Under the pieces are notes generated by a model, which was not told the DNA's origin, did not search any database, and saw nothing but the letters and a program-made list of their open reading frames with translations. DNA of 32,709 bases, taken from contig CP070746.1 in NCBI GenBank assembly GCA_020348305.1, forward strand, positions 2,346,089 to 2,378,797, read 5' to 3'. Position 1 is the first letter of the stretch, and each line of letters opens with the position of its first letter. The DNA comes from Desulfobacterales bacterium. Its GTDB lineage: Bacteria; Desulfobacterota; Desulfobacteria; Desulfobacterales; JAHEIW01. Position numbers and translations under genes: made by a program. Positions 1 through 7,950 of this stretch are shown piece after piece.

Positions 1-141
1 TTCAAATGGCGCCAATTCTGAATCTAATCAAAGGACTGGTTTTAATACTCCGGATATGTTCAGAAAGCAAGTCGTTAGAACAAACAATGGCATTCAACAG
101 TCTGAGTAACGAGGCGGGGTTTTTCGAATGTGGACGAGTCT

Positions 142-1662
142 TCAAATACCGCTTTCAGCTGGAGGCTGCATGGAAGTGCCATAGCGCTTCTTTATTTCCC
201 GTTTAAGCAGCTTGCCGGCATTGTTTTTCGGTAATTCATCTACACAAATAAATTCTTTGGGTACCTTGAAACCCGCTAGCTTTTCTTTCAGATAAGCCTT
301 AAGCGCTTTTGGATCGACCTGTTGATCACCCTGGGAAACGATAAACGCCGTTACCCGCTCTCCGTATTCCCGATCGGGCAAACCAACGACGGCACATTCA
401 AGTACTTCCGGACGGGCGTATAGAAGCTCTTCGATCTCCCGGGGATATACATTTTCTCCACCTGTGATAATCATATCTTTTAAACGCTCCACAATGTAAA
501 GATAGCCGTCTTGATCGATAAATCCAATATCTCCGGAACGAAACCAGTTCCCCCGGAAAGCACTTTTTGTTTCTTCAGGATTATTCAAATAGCCCTTGGT
601 AATATTGGGTCCACAAATACAAATCTCTCCCTGGTTTCCCCACTCCAGAAGATTTCCCTCTAAATCTCGGATTTGAACCTCTACCAGGTTAGCCGGCGTG
701 CCAACCGAACCCACGACATGCCGATAGAAATGGTTATAAGTTACCATGGAGGCACTCTCCGTCATTCCATAAGCTTCATGAATATCCAAGCCAGTCTGGC
801 TTTTCCATGCACGCACCACTTCTGTAGCCATGCTGGCGGCTGCTGAAAAACAGTAGCGTATCGACTTGATTCTTTTCCGCAAATCTTTAAGCTCCAAGAA
901 TCGAATGTAGATGGTGGGCACTGCATAAAACTTGGTTATCTGAAAGCGTTTGATGGCATCCAGTACCGCATCCATATCAAAAGCGGGTTGCATCACGAGT
1001 CCACCACTGCTGTATACGGTGGAATGGGTGATATGAATCTGGGCAAATACATGATTCAGCGGCAAAAAACACAGGGCGCGATCTTGCTCGCTTGAACGCT
1101 CAAAGTGGGCCACATTGAACATGGATGTCTGGATGTTTTCGTGGCTGAGCATAGCCCCTTTGGGAGTACCGGTAGTCCCGCCGGTATAAAGAATCGCTGC
1201 AGTATCCTTGCGATTCCGATCCACTGTTTGAAAATCCGATGTGCCCTTTTGCATGAAACGCGCGTAAGAAATATCTCCATGCTCACATATGATCAGTTTG
1301 ATATAACCGTTGTCTTTTATGCCTGCCAGGTCATTGAGTTTCTCATCAGCAGCAAGCAAAATCTTGGGCTGGCAATCTGCGATAATTTGAGAGAGTTCAT
1401 CCTTGGTCAATAAGTGAGAAAAAGTAACGGCAACAGCCCCTGCTTTGAGTGCCCCGAAATAAAAAGTCAACCAGTCATAGGAATTCGGCGCACATAGGGC
1501 CACATGATCTCCCGGCTGAATCCCAGCGCTGATCAAAGCAGAAGCAATTTTCGAGGATTCATGATCAAATTCTGCAAAGGTAATCTGTTTTTCTCCCGCA
1601 AGGACCGCAATATGATCGGGAAAATAAAAGGCGGATTGTTCTAAGTTGCTTGCGATATTCAC
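142..1662 (-). CDS. AMP-forming acyl-CoA synthetase (fatty-acid/aryl-CoA ligase family)
   Basis: Activates a carboxylic acid to its CoA thioester through an acyl-adenylate, in the cytoplasm. The 506-residue length is normal for the ANL superfamily. Visible motifs in order are the phosphate loop YTGGTTGTPKG near residue 160, the YGMTES adenine motif near 297, the hinge region WFRSGDIG...ERLKDMIITGGENVYP near 380-410, and the C-terminal catalytic lysine in PKNNAGKLLKRE. Translation starts at GTG (1660-1662), chosen because AGGAGG lies about 8 nt upstream and the N-terminus matches the family. The acid substrate cannot be read from sequence. The gene is transcribed away from the rest of the cluster, and a MITE-like repeat lies only 25 bp upstream of its start. 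It would supply the CoA esters used by the ACAD, crotonase and MaoC genes further right. Confidence 0.93.
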   Translation of the reverse strand: MNIASNLEQSAFYFPDHIAVLAGEKQITFAEFDHESSKIASALISAGIQPGDHVALCAPNSYDWLTFYFGALKAGAVAVTFSHLLTKDELSQIIADCQPKILLAADEKLNDLAGIKDNGYIKLIICEHGDISYARFMQKGTSDFQTVDRNRKDTAAILYTGGTTGTPKGAMLSHENIQTSMFNVAHFERSSEQDRALCFLPLNHVFAQIHITHSTVYSSGGLVMQPAFDMDAVLDAIKRFQITKFYAVPTIYIRFLELKDLRKRIKSIRYCFSAAASMATEVVRAWKSQTGLDIHEAYGMTESASMVTYNHFYRHVVGSVGTPANLVEVQIRDLEGNLLEWGNQGEICICGPNITKGYLNNPEETKSAFRGNWFRSGDIGFIDQDGYLYIVERLKDMIITGGENVYPREIEELLYARPEVLECAVVGLPDREYGERVTAFIVSQGDQQVDPKALKAYLKEKLAGFKVPKEFICVDELPKNNAGKLLKREIKKRYGTSMQPPAESGI

Positions 1663-1687
1663 CTTTAAACCTCCTGCAAATTCCTAC

Positions 1688-1811
1688 TATACACAGCGTC
1701 ATAAGAAATTGCGTATTCGCCCTTTGAATCGTTGATTTTAGCACTACAGGTTAGGGTCAAACATGCACAACGCTGTGTATGTATGCGAAATGATTTATGT
1801 CGTTCTGTATA
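1688..1811. repeat. 124-bp MITE-like repeat, copy 1
   Basis: A 124 bp element found again at 27077-27200 in the same orientation with only 3 mismatches by eye. Its outer 29 bp form imperfect terminal inverted repeats (21 of 29 match), beginning TATACA at both ends. An inner perfect 9-bp arm pair (1690-1698, TACACAGCG, and 1771-1779, CGCTGTGTA) adds further secondary structure. It carries no ORF. The ends fit a non-autonomous element inserted at a TA dinucleotide, as IS630/Tc1-type elements do, but no transposase is present here. It sits in the leader of the acyl-CoA ligase gene, between that gene and the conserved upstream element at 1896-1980. Confidence 0.8.
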
Positions 1812-1895
1812 ATATAGCTGATGAATTAAGCATGAACTACTTTAGCAGATCACTGGATAATTTGGAATATTCATATCCTATAAAAAAATATATGT

Positions 1896-1980
1896 AAAAA
1901 ATTTGCTCGACAAACCCCATATTTCCATTTTAAAAGAATCGAAATTGGTATGATAAGATTATCATTTTATCATTTATGTA
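1896..1980. promoter_or_regulatory. Conserved upstream element 1 (putative promoter/operator)
   Basis: About 82 bp that align without gaps to 6428-6515 and more loosely to 7871-7950. The shared block has TTGCTCGACAA near 1903, a conserved TATTTCCATTT, then an extended -10-like TGGTATGAT (TATGAT at 1949-1954) followed by A/T-rich dyads. On the minus strand the same block gives TTGTCG, then 17 nt and TATTTT, which could serve the ligase gene at 1662. TTGCTCGACAA differs at one fixed position from the TNGTNNNACNA operator described for some FCD-type GntR regulators. The rest of the 352 bp gap (1663-2014) holds only the MITE copy; no gene was seen. Confidence 0.45.
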
Positions 1981-2014
1981 GATTTGTATGCATAAATCCA
2001 ATATCTGTGGCATG

Positions 2015-3256
2015 CTATCGACTGCGCGTTTTACTCCCTGCTAACGGTTTTAGCAAAGATATTAACGCAAATCCAAGCGCACTCATCAGCGTACAGATCC
2101 AAATGGCCCCTGCATATTCAGCCGTAGTGTCGAAAATGTATCCTGCCAGAACCGGGCCAACAGCACCCCCAAAAGTGCCGCAAAACATAACGATGCCGAA
2201 AAGGGCCCCATGAGACTTTATCCCAAAAAATTCGGCTACGATGGGGGACATGACCGTAAAAAATCCTCCGTGAGCAATGCCGTAAATTACGGCAAAGAAG
2301 TAAAGCATCCACAGTGCTGTTGCGATTTGCAGCCACAAAAGTCCGGCGATCAGCAGGATAAAGCCGAAAATCATTACCGTTTTGCTGCCGATACGGTCTA
2401 TGGCGATCCCGCTGATAAATCGACCTGCTATGCTCGTGCCTCCAATTGCAGATAGGACGCCGGCGGCTTTGGTTGGGGACACCTTAATGTCCTGCGCAAA
2501 TGGCACAATATGCACCAAGACCGTCATGAGGCAAAACAAGATCGTAAGAATGCTGGCGCAAATCGTCCAGAACTGCCAGGTGCGCAAGGCCTCGCGGAGT
2601 GAAAAGCCTTCATCGGCTAAATCCTTAGTGCCCGTTGAATTTCCCTTATCCCAATCCGATGAAAGGCCCATCAAGCTCGGGTCACGTCTCAGTAATTGCG
2701 CAATTGAGACGAGCATAACCAGCGCAACGCCACCGATAATGACGCAGGAATTCCGCCAACCGTAGCTTGTGATGAAGATACTCGCTAAAAAAGGGAAAAT
2801 CACCTGCCCGGCACCTGTGCCGACTTTAACGATGCCGGTCACGACTCCTCTTTTATTGACAAACCATCGTGCGATGGTGCTCAACGCAATCACATCAATT
2901 GAACTCAAGCCGATGCCGAAAACGACTCCAAAGAACAGATATAACTGCCAGATGGTATCAAGCCGGGACAAAAGCAAATAGCCCAGGCCGAAAAAAGCAC
3001 CGCCAACTGTCATCAGCTTTCTCGGTCCGAATCTGTCATTTAATCGGCCGACAATAATGCCCAGAAGGCCCATCAGTAAAAAAGCCACCGATGAGGCTCC
3101 GGCAATAGAGGCCCTCGGCCAACCGAACTCAGAGATCAATGGATTAATTAAAACACCGTAAGATACATAGACACCAATACCGACGGCCTGGATGCAAAAA
3201 CAGCTAGCAGCAATGACATAGCTATGGATGTATTTACCTTTTTGAGCTTTATCCAA
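2015..3256 (-). CDS. MFS transporter (OFA/monocarboxylate-type)
   Basis: A 413-residue integral membrane carrier with about 12 hydrophobic segments. The MFS signature GRLNDRFGPRK lies between TM2 and TM3 (near residue 70) and a second-half equivalent, GIAIDRIGSK, near 285. The arrangement resembles oxalate/formate antiporter-like and monocarboxylate carriers, suggesting transport of a small organic anion; this is a family-level inference. The start is a TTG at 3254-3256 preceded by an AGGGGG Shine-Dalgarno 7 nt away; no upstream ATG fits better. The long plus-strand open frames across this gene are shadows. It lies 352 bp upstream of the acyl-CoA ligase on the same strand, so uptake followed by CoA activation is a reasonable pairing. 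Confidence 0.9.
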   Translation of the reverse strand: MDKAQKGKYIHSYVIAASCFCIQAVGIGVYVSYGVLINPLISEFGWPRASIAGASSVAFLLMGLLGIIVGRLNDRFGPRKLMTVGGAFFGLGYLLLSRLDTIWQLYLFFGVVFGIGLSSIDVIALSTIARWFVNKRGVVTGIVKVGTGAGQVIFPFLASIFITSYGWRNSCVIIGGVALVMLVSIAQLLRRDPSLMGLSSDWDKGNSTGTKDLADEGFSLREALRTWQFWTICASILTILFCLMTVLVHIVPFAQDIKVSPTKAAGVLSAIGGTSIAGRFISGIAIDRIGSKTVMIFGFILLIAGLLWLQIATALWMLYFFAVIYGIAHGGFFTVMSPIVAEFFGIKSHGALFGIVMFCGTFGGAVGPVLAGYIFDTTAEYAGAIWICTLMSALGFALISLLKPLAGSKTRSR

Positions 3257-3348
3257 TTGGCAACCCCCTAAACCGAAATATGCATTTTAGGTATGGATAA
3301 TGGCATAGCGATGCTTTGTATACTAAAATGAATTTTAATGACAGATAA

Positions 3349-3516
3349 ATGTCGCCAAAGCTTGGCGCAAAGGTTCGAAAGAGGATATCGACAATCAAGT
3401 CCGATTTCTATACCCGTGGAGTTCTGCAGGACCCGGCCAATCTGAAAATGCGGCTCAACACCATACCGCAAGAAAACTGTAAGCGCTGGTTGATGACGAG
3501 GCCTAAATTCAATTGA
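3349..3516 (+). CDS. Small ORF of 55 codons, possible gene remnant
   Basis: ATG at 3349 to TGA at 3514-3516. The second half of the peptide (SDFYTRGVLQDPANLKMRLN and on to a basic C-terminus) has residue usage like a real protein and reads as the C-terminal tail of a larger enzyme. No Shine-Dalgarno sequence precedes the ATG, and I cannot name the parent family. It lies in the 268 bp gap between two minus-strand genes. It may be a decayed 3' end left by a deletion, or chance. The minus-strand frame over the same bases (3268-3537) has no protein-like features and was not annotated. Confidence 0.25.
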   Translation: MSPKLGAKVRKRISTIKSDFYTRGVLQDPANLKMRLNTIPQENCKRWLMTRPKFN

Positions 3517-3524
3517 GGGAAAGA

Positions 3525-4019
3525 TCAGGATGACCAATATTCTCCCAATTTGCTGCTGGTTGTTATCGGAAAATCAGACGCGGGACACCAGAACGATAAA
3601 TATTCGGCAACAGTAGAAGAAGCCGCCCACACTCGATACTCTTCAGCGGCAATAACCGCCTCGGCATAGCACGCAAACTCCCAGAAGCCATCATTACCCA
3701 GGCACGTCTGAGGTGCCATGGAAGGGGTGTTGAATGCTTTGACCTCCATGACGGTTTCAATGCTGGGTGCAAACCGGAAAATCTTGGTGATGTGCGGAAA
3801 AGCGGTCACAAAGCCAATTCCCGTGTGGGCTCCGAGAAGAAAGCGACGGGCAAAATCCTCCTGGGTTAGGGAACACCGTTTCCACTCGTACAATCGGGGT
3901 TGCGCACGGCTGATAATAGACAGGTAGTAGATTTTGAAAACCGACTTTCCATCCGGCATATTAAGCAAGTCGGTACCGCTGGAGACGGCGTGATAACTTT
4001 GACAGGTCGCTATTGGCAT
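3525..4019 (-). CDS. Conserved-looking protein of unknown function
   Basis: A 164-residue soluble protein. The ATG at 4019 was preferred over the ATG at 4034 because GGAGG lies 8 nt before it, inside the longer frame. The sequence is rich in aromatic residues and has balanced, folded-looking composition: RPLYEWKRC-like entry around residues 45-55, LLGAHTGIGFVTAFPHITKI in the centre, an FRFAPS turn, and a Trp/Tyr-rich WEFACYAEAVIAAEEYRVW helix. It has no signal peptide or membrane segment. I do not recognise a named family. It is a single gene between the MFS carrier and the divergent aldo/keto reductase. The alternating hydrophobic strands and one long helix would suit a small alpha/beta fold; that is only an impression. 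Confidence 0.6.
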   Translation of the reverse strand: MPIATCQSYHAVSSGTDLLNMPDGKSVFKIYYLSIISRAQPRLYEWKRCSLTQEDFARRFLLGAHTGIGFVTAFPHITKIFRFAPSIETVMEVKAFNTPSMAPQTCLGNDGFWEFACYAEAVIAAEEYRVWAASSTVAEYLSFWCPASDFPITTSSKLGEYWSS

Positions 4020-4082
4020 ATTGTCCTCCGGCATCTTAATTGAGTTTAACGATTAGTGATTTTACCGCTGATGACACTGAAA

Positions 4083-4111
4083 TTGACAAGTATCCTTAAT
4101 TTTTCTATTCT
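4083..4111 (+). promoter_or_regulatory. Sigma-70-type promoter of the aldo/keto reductase gene
   Basis: A perfect TTGACA at 4083-4088 is followed by a 17-nt spacer and TATTCT (4 of 6 to TATAAT) at 4106-4111. The ATG at 4154 follows 42 bp later with AAAGGAAG as ribosome binding site, so spacing and orientation suit this gene. Confidence 0.55.
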
Positions 4112-4153
4112 TATTTTAAAAAACGAGTCATTCAATCTAAAGGAAGTTAAACC

Positions 4154-5023
4154 ATGCCTATTCCAACAAAAAGTTTAGCAAACGGTTTTACCATCCCGGT
4201 GTTTGGTATCGGGACGTGGATGATGGGCGGTGATTTTATACACAATCCGGACAACGACGATCGGGCCGATATCGCCGCGATTAAAACGGCAATTGAAATG
4301 GGCGTGATCCATATCGATACGGCCGAGAAATACGCCCAGGGACACGCTGAAAGATTAGTCGCCGAGGCCATTAAAGGTTTCGATCGGTCAAAACTTTTTA
4401 TCGTCTCAAAAGTCGCTTCCGAAAATTTGAAACATCCGCAAGTCATTGAATCTGCCAAGGCAAGTCTGTCAAGGCTACAGATTTCATATTTGGACTTGTA
4501 TTTAATCCATGCTCCGAATCCGGATGTTCCCGTTGTAGAAACTATGCAGGCCATGGATATACTGCATTCTGAGGGCTTAATCCGTAACATCGGTGTCAGT
4601 AACTTCACGATTGAACGCCTCGAAAAAGCGCAAGCGTGCACCAATAACAAAATCGTGGCCAATCAGCTTCACCTAAATTTAATTTTTCGAGAACCCGAAA
4701 GAAAAGGGTTGCTTGCGTATTGTCAAACAAACGATATCATGTTCATCGCCTGGCGACCGGTCCAAAAAGGTGCCTTGACGGATCATGGAACTCCCCTGTT
4801 GGATGAAATGGGTACAAAGTATAACAAAACCCCGGCCCAGATCGCCATCAACTGGCTGATTTCCCAACCCAATGTGGTGACGTTGTCAAAAATGACGCGC
4901 CGCCAACATCTGAAAGAAAATCTTGGAGCCTTGGGGTGGCAGATGGCAGAAGAAGATATCGAACGATTGAGAAGAGAATTTCCTGATCAGAAAAATGTCT
5001 CCGACGCGGTTCCTTTAATTTAA
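4154..5023 (+). CDS. Aldo/keto reductase
   Basis: An NAD(P)H-dependent carbonyl/alcohol oxidoreductase with a TIM barrel, 289 residues, cytoplasmic. The catalytic tetrad is visible: Asp and Tyr in DTAEKYAQGHAE (near 55-60), Lys in FIVSKV (near 85) and His in LYLIHAPNP (near 117). The cofactor region includes GVSNF near 156 and a C-terminal segment where LSKMTRRQHLKEN replaces the usual IPG...H.EN signature. The start is set by AAAGGAAG upstream of the ATG and by a good promoter at 4083. It ends in the opposite direction to the aminotransferase gene; the two stop codons overlap by 3 bases (TAA 5021-5023 and, on the minus strand, 5020-5022). Substrate unknown; an aldehyde or ketone intermediate of the cluster is likely. 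Confidence 0.92.
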   Translation: MPIPTKSLANGFTIPVFGIGTWMMGGDFIHNPDNDDRADIAAIKTAIEMGVIHIDTAEKYAQGHAERLVAEAIKGFDRSKLFIVSKVASENLKHPQVIESAKASLSRLQISYLDLYLIHAPNPDVPVVETMQAMDILHSEGLIRNIGVSNFTIERLEKAQACTNNKIVANQLHLNLIFREPERKGLLAYCQTNDIMFIAWRPVQKGALTDHGTPLLDEMGTKYNKTPAQIAINWLISQPNVVTLSKMTRRQHLKENLGALGWQMAEEDIERLRREFPDQKNVSDAVPLI

Positions 5024-6360
5024 AAATCCAGCTTTTTTTCGACGTCATCTAAAGCCAAATCAATGGCCCGCAGCCCTGCTTCAATTTCTTTACGTGAGAT
5101 GCTCAGCGGCGGCGCAAACTCCAGTGCATTTCCCATTCCCCGAAAAATGACCCCGTGATCTTTGCCGGCCAGCGTGAGTTGCTGGGCAATGTTTTCTTCG
5201 GGCTTGAAAGGGATACGTCTATCCTTATCTTTAACGATTTCAATGGCACACCAAAGACCCACGCCGCGGGCTTCGCCGACGATCGGATGCTTCTGCAACT
5301 CCTTCAACCCCGCCAGCAAGTATGACCCCATTTGCGCTGCATGGGCCACCAGGTTCTCACGCTCAATAATTTCAATGTTTTTCAAAGCGGCTGCACAGCA
5401 TACAGGATGATTTCCATAGGTGTGGATATGGTAAAACGTATCGATGGCGTCAGCGATTTTACGGATGGTGCTGGCCGCACCCAGGGGCGCATACCCGCCG
5501 GTCAGCTGCTTGGCCAGGGTTATGATATCCGGCCGAATGTTGTAAAGATCGCAGGCAAACATTTTGCCCGTGCGACCAAACCCGGTGATCACTTCGTCGA
5601 TGATCAGCAAAACCTCGTAAGTGTCGCATATTTCACGGATCCGCTCAAAATAACCGTCCGGCGGGGGCAGTGCCCCCATTCCCTGCATAATTGCTTCAGC
5701 AATAAAAGCTGCGACCAGGTCCGGACCTTCAAATTGAATCAAAGTATCCAGCGCATCCGCGCAAGCTAGATCGCAGGCTGGATAGGTCAGATTCAAGGGG
5801 CAGCGATAACAATACGGCGGGATTAGAAAAGCATGGCCGGGAACTAAGGGAGCCATGGCATTGCGCATCGGATTTAAGAAGCCCAAGGCGCTTAAGGCGC
5901 CCATGGTCTGACCGTGATAGGCATGATAACGTGAAATGATTTTAAAGCGATTCTGTCCGCTCTCATTGAGATGATACTGTTTGGCCATTTTGAATGCAGT
6001 TTCGACCGCTTCAGAGCCGTCGCAGACAAAGCAAGTCGTCGTCAATTCATCCGGCAAGATGCCTGCCAGTTTCTTGGCAAGGGCCACAGCCGGCAGTGAG
6101 ATAAAATTGGCCGAAGAAAAATAGTGCATCTTTCGGGCCTGGTCGTACATGGCTCGCGCCACCTGCTCACGGCCATAACCCGTGGCGTTTGCCCGAGTAT
6201 TGCCGGCAATCAGGTCCAGGTAGCGATTGTCCTGATCATCGATAACATAGTTGCCCTCTCCCCGGACGATCACCGGAACTTTTCCGGTCTCAACATCCTC
6301 TTTTTGTGTATTGTAAAGCCAAAGGTAATTTCGGGCATCCGTCAAGGTTTGTGAAGCCAT
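5020..6360 (-). CDS. Class III (subgroup II) PLP aminotransferase, copy A
   Basis: Transfers an amino group between an omega- or alpha-amino compound and a keto acid using pyridoxal phosphate; 446 residues. Family marks are YHAYHGQTMGA (146-155), the cofactor Asp in IIDEVITGFGRTGKMFA (Asp255) and the Schiff-base lysine in TLAKQLTGGYAPLGA (Lys284). A CX2CX8CX3C motif (Cys184, 187, 196, 200; PPYCYRCP...YPACDLAC) is unusual for the fold and recurs in copy B. The ATG at 6360 was chosen because GAGGGGAG precedes it by 6 nt; the frame extends to 6393 only through a TTG. The upstream element at 6428-6515 probably carries its promoter: on the minus strand TTGTCA, 18 nt and CATGAT can be read. Substrate not determinable. 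Confidence 0.92.
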   Translation of the reverse strand: MASQTLTDARNYLWLYNTQKEDVETGKVPVIVRGEGNYVIDDQDNRYLDLIAGNTRANATGYGREQVARAMYDQARKMHYFSSANFISLPAVALAKKLAGILPDELTTTCFVCDGSEAVETAFKMAKQYHLNESGQNRFKIISRYHAYHGQTMGALSALGFLNPMRNAMAPLVPGHAFLIPPYCYRCPLNLTYPACDLACADALDTLIQFEGPDLVAAFIAEAIMQGMGALPPPDGYFERIREICDTYEVLLIIDEVITGFGRTGKMFACDLYNIRPDIITLAKQLTGGYAPLGAASTIRKIADAIDTFYHIHTYGNHPVCCAAALKNIEIIERENLVAHAAQMGSYLLAGLKELQKHPIVGEARGVGLWCAIEIVKDKDRRIPFKPEENIAQQLTLAGKDHGVIFRGMGNALEFAPPLSISRKEIEAGLRAIDLALDDVEKKLDF

Positions 6361-6427
6361 TTTTCTCCCCTCGCCTATGCCTGTTTTCTGCAATTAGAAA
6401 GCACTGCTATTTAGATCATGAAAACGT

Positions 6428-6515
6428 AAAAATTTGCTTGACAAACCCAATATTTCCATTTAATGAATAGCAAAACTGGTATGATAAGTTAATAATCTTA
6501 TCTTATACGTAAGTC
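6428..6515. promoter_or_regulatory. Conserved upstream element 2 (putative divergent promoter/operator)
   Basis: Aligns gaplessly with 1896-1980, roughly three quarters or more of the bases identical by eye. It contains TTGACA at 6438-6443 within TTGCTTGACAA, the conserved TATTTCCATTT, TGGTATGAT with TATGAT at 6480-6485, and a GATAAG (6483-6488)/CTTATC (6497-6502) inverted repeat. It lies between the aminotransferase gene (-) and the amidohydrolase gene (+), so it may be bidirectional. TTGCTTGACAA is one base off the TNGTNNNACNA pattern of some FCD GntR operators. A transposase fragment (6565-6708) lies between this element and the amidohydrolase gene. Confidence 0.45.
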
Positions 6516-6564
6516 AATACAAATCTTTCTGTCTGCTCATTGTTGCTGAAAACCTTTTCATGTT

Positions 6565-6708
6565 TCAAAGAAGCAGCGCCATACAGCCAAGCGGATATAC
6601 CATCGAATAAAGGTGATGGGTTATCAAGGTAAGTACACCCAGGTCAAGGAAGCGGTACGAGAGATGAAGCGTGATGGTTTAAAGCTGTTTCTGTGTCAGT
6701 TAAAATAA
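6565..6708 (+). pseudogene. Fragment resembling an IS21-type IstA transposase
   Basis: Reading in frame from 6565 to the TAA at 6706-6708 gives a 47-codon stretch: TAKRIYHRIKVMGYQGKYTQ, then VKEAVREMKRDG. This resembles the N-terminal 'aRI...GY.G.Yt.VK.yVR' region of IS21-family IstA transposases. There is no good start codon and the rest of the transposase is absent, so it is a remnant at best. No IS ends or target duplication were found. The resemblance is from memory of the family. Nothing else recognisable fills 6516-6825. Confidence 0.35.
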
Positions 6709-6825
6709 TGCCTCGACGTGTATCATCAATTACAAGCAGCCGGTTTTGCCAGCGAATGATCAGCGTCTCGATTTTTTTCAACATCTTCAAGTTAAACTTA
6801 AATCTTGAGGCCTAAGGAGGACCAA

Positions 6826-7752
6826 ATGATAGTAGATGTTCATTACCACTTTATACCTGAGGTGACGCAACAGAGGGTGGCATGGATCTCAAAAGGTGTT
6901 GTGAGTCTCGCCAGGCGCATAGGCCAGTCGTTTGATATGGAGGCGGTAGGGAAATCGGTTGAAAAAAACGTCACAGATCCAACCGGTGAGCGTTTGATTG
7001 CTTGGATGGAAGACTCAGGAGTCGATTTCACCTGTATCTGCACCATCGATAATGCATCCGTTGAGTCTATGACCAAAGAAATGGCCCAGAAGGCGAACCG
7101 AATCATGGGAGAAATTGCTCAAAAAAATTCCAAAAAGGTCATGGCACTGGCGGGTGTTGACCCACGACGGCCCGATGCACTGAATATGTTAAGACAATGT
7201 TTTGAGGAATTCGGTGTACGAGGCCTGAAATACCATCCGGATTACGGCTTTAATCCCTCTGGAACCGAATCGTATAAACTTCTACAAATAGTACAGGACA
7301 ATGACGGTATACTTCTCACCCATACCGGTCCATTGCCGCCACCAGCCCGGCCAAAGTTCGCCGATCCAATGTTGCTGGCTGATCTGGCTACGGATTTCCC
7401 AGACCTCAAAGTCATCGCCGCTCATATGGGGATGTCAGACTGGCGTTCTTGGGCCGGTTTAGCAAGCTTTCAACCCAACCTTTATGGTGATTTGGCCATG
7501 TGGGATGTTCTTGCCTTCGGTAAGTACGAGCTATTCTGTCGGGAATTGCGCAACCTTCTCGATTATGCCGGCGCATCGAAAGTATTATTCGGCACAGATA
7601 GCCCAATTTTTAACATGCTGTTTCCTACTAAGAAATGGATTCAGCTGATCAAAGATCTCCCTGATAATTCTTGGCAAGGTATCCATTTTTCGGAAGAAGA
7701 AGTAAACGCAATCCTGGGTGGAAATGCTGCTAGTTTACTAAGGCTGGAATAA
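6826..7752 (+). CDS. Amidohydrolase-2 family metal-dependent hydrolase/decarboxylase
   Basis: A TIM-barrel amidohydrolase of 308 residues, of the type that includes aminocarboxymuconate-semialdehyde decarboxylase and small lactonases or amidases. Metal-binding residues are visible: HxH in MIVDVHYHF (His6, His8), LLTHTG, the VIAAHMG histidine and the catalytic Asp in LFGTDSP. The ATG at 6826 was chosen because AAGGAGG (6814-6820) stands 5 nt upstream; the frame extends to 6805 without a better start. It is a single gene ahead of the GntR regulator. Its probable job is hydrolysis or decarboxylation of an intermediate; the exact reaction is not predictable because this family is broad. Confidence 0.88.
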   Translation: MIVDVHYHFIPEVTQQRVAWISKGVVSLARRIGQSFDMEAVGKSVEKNVTDPTGERLIAWMEDSGVDFTCICTIDNASVESMTKEMAQKANRIMGEIAQKNSKKVMALAGVDPRRPDALNMLRQCFEEFGVRGLKYHPDYGFNPSGTESYKLLQIVQDNDGILLTHTGPLPPPARPKFADPMLLADLATDFPDLKVIAAHMGMSDWRSWAGLASFQPNLYGDLAMWDVLAFGKYELFCRELRNLLDYAGASKVLFGTDSPIFNMLFPTKKWIQLIKDLPDNSWQGIHFSEEEVNAILGGNAASLLRLE

Positions 7753-7870
7753 AGGAATTTGTTAGAGACTAACCCGGATAAACAGGAAATCAGAAGCACG
7801 AATCACGAAATACGAAACAATATCGATCCGCCTATATTTTTACCATATGGCAAAATTGAGAATTAAGTCC

Positions 7871-7950
7871 TAAAAATTCGCTTGACAGAGCGGCTATTCC
7901 CGATTAACGGTAATTTAGGCATATAAGTCGCTAACCTGTCATATATGTAA
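7871..7950 (+). promoter_or_regulatory. Conserved upstream element 3, leader of the GntR gene
   Basis: A weaker relative of the elements at 1896 and 6428: GCTTGACA (TTGACA at 7882-7887), TATTCCCGATTAA, and GGCATATAAG in place of TGGTATGATAAG. It lies 190-270 bp upstream of the GntR-type regulator gene, which suggests autoregulation. The rest of the 390 bp gap (7753-8142) holds a run of imperfect ACGAAAT repeats near 7800-7826, a hairpin with 7-bp arms and a CTTC loop (7978-7995), and the short inverted pair AGCCTT/AAGGCT (8038-8051). No small gene was seen. Confidence 0.4.

Noticed and set aside
6..206. Plus-strand frame of 66 codons at the left edge
   Set aside because: Overlaps the 3' end of the acyl-CoA ligase gene; no ribosome binding site or protein-like features. 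Positions 1-141 hold nothing I can name.
3268..3537. Minus-strand frame of 89 codons downstream of the unknown protein gene
   Set aside because: No domain, and the overlapping plus-strand frame at 3349 looks more protein-like.
5332..5769. Plus-strand frame of 145 codons across aminotransferase copy A
   Set aside because: Shadow of the minus-strand aminotransferase, which has all catalytic motifs.
6709..6800. Short frame after the transposase fragment reading LDVYHQLQAAGFASE
   Set aside because: Only 15 codons before a stop, with no start or context; could not be told from chance.
7796..7830. Imperfect ACGAAAT-type repeats as a possible CRISPR or iteron array
   Set aside because: Only about three degenerate units with no spacers; too short for either.
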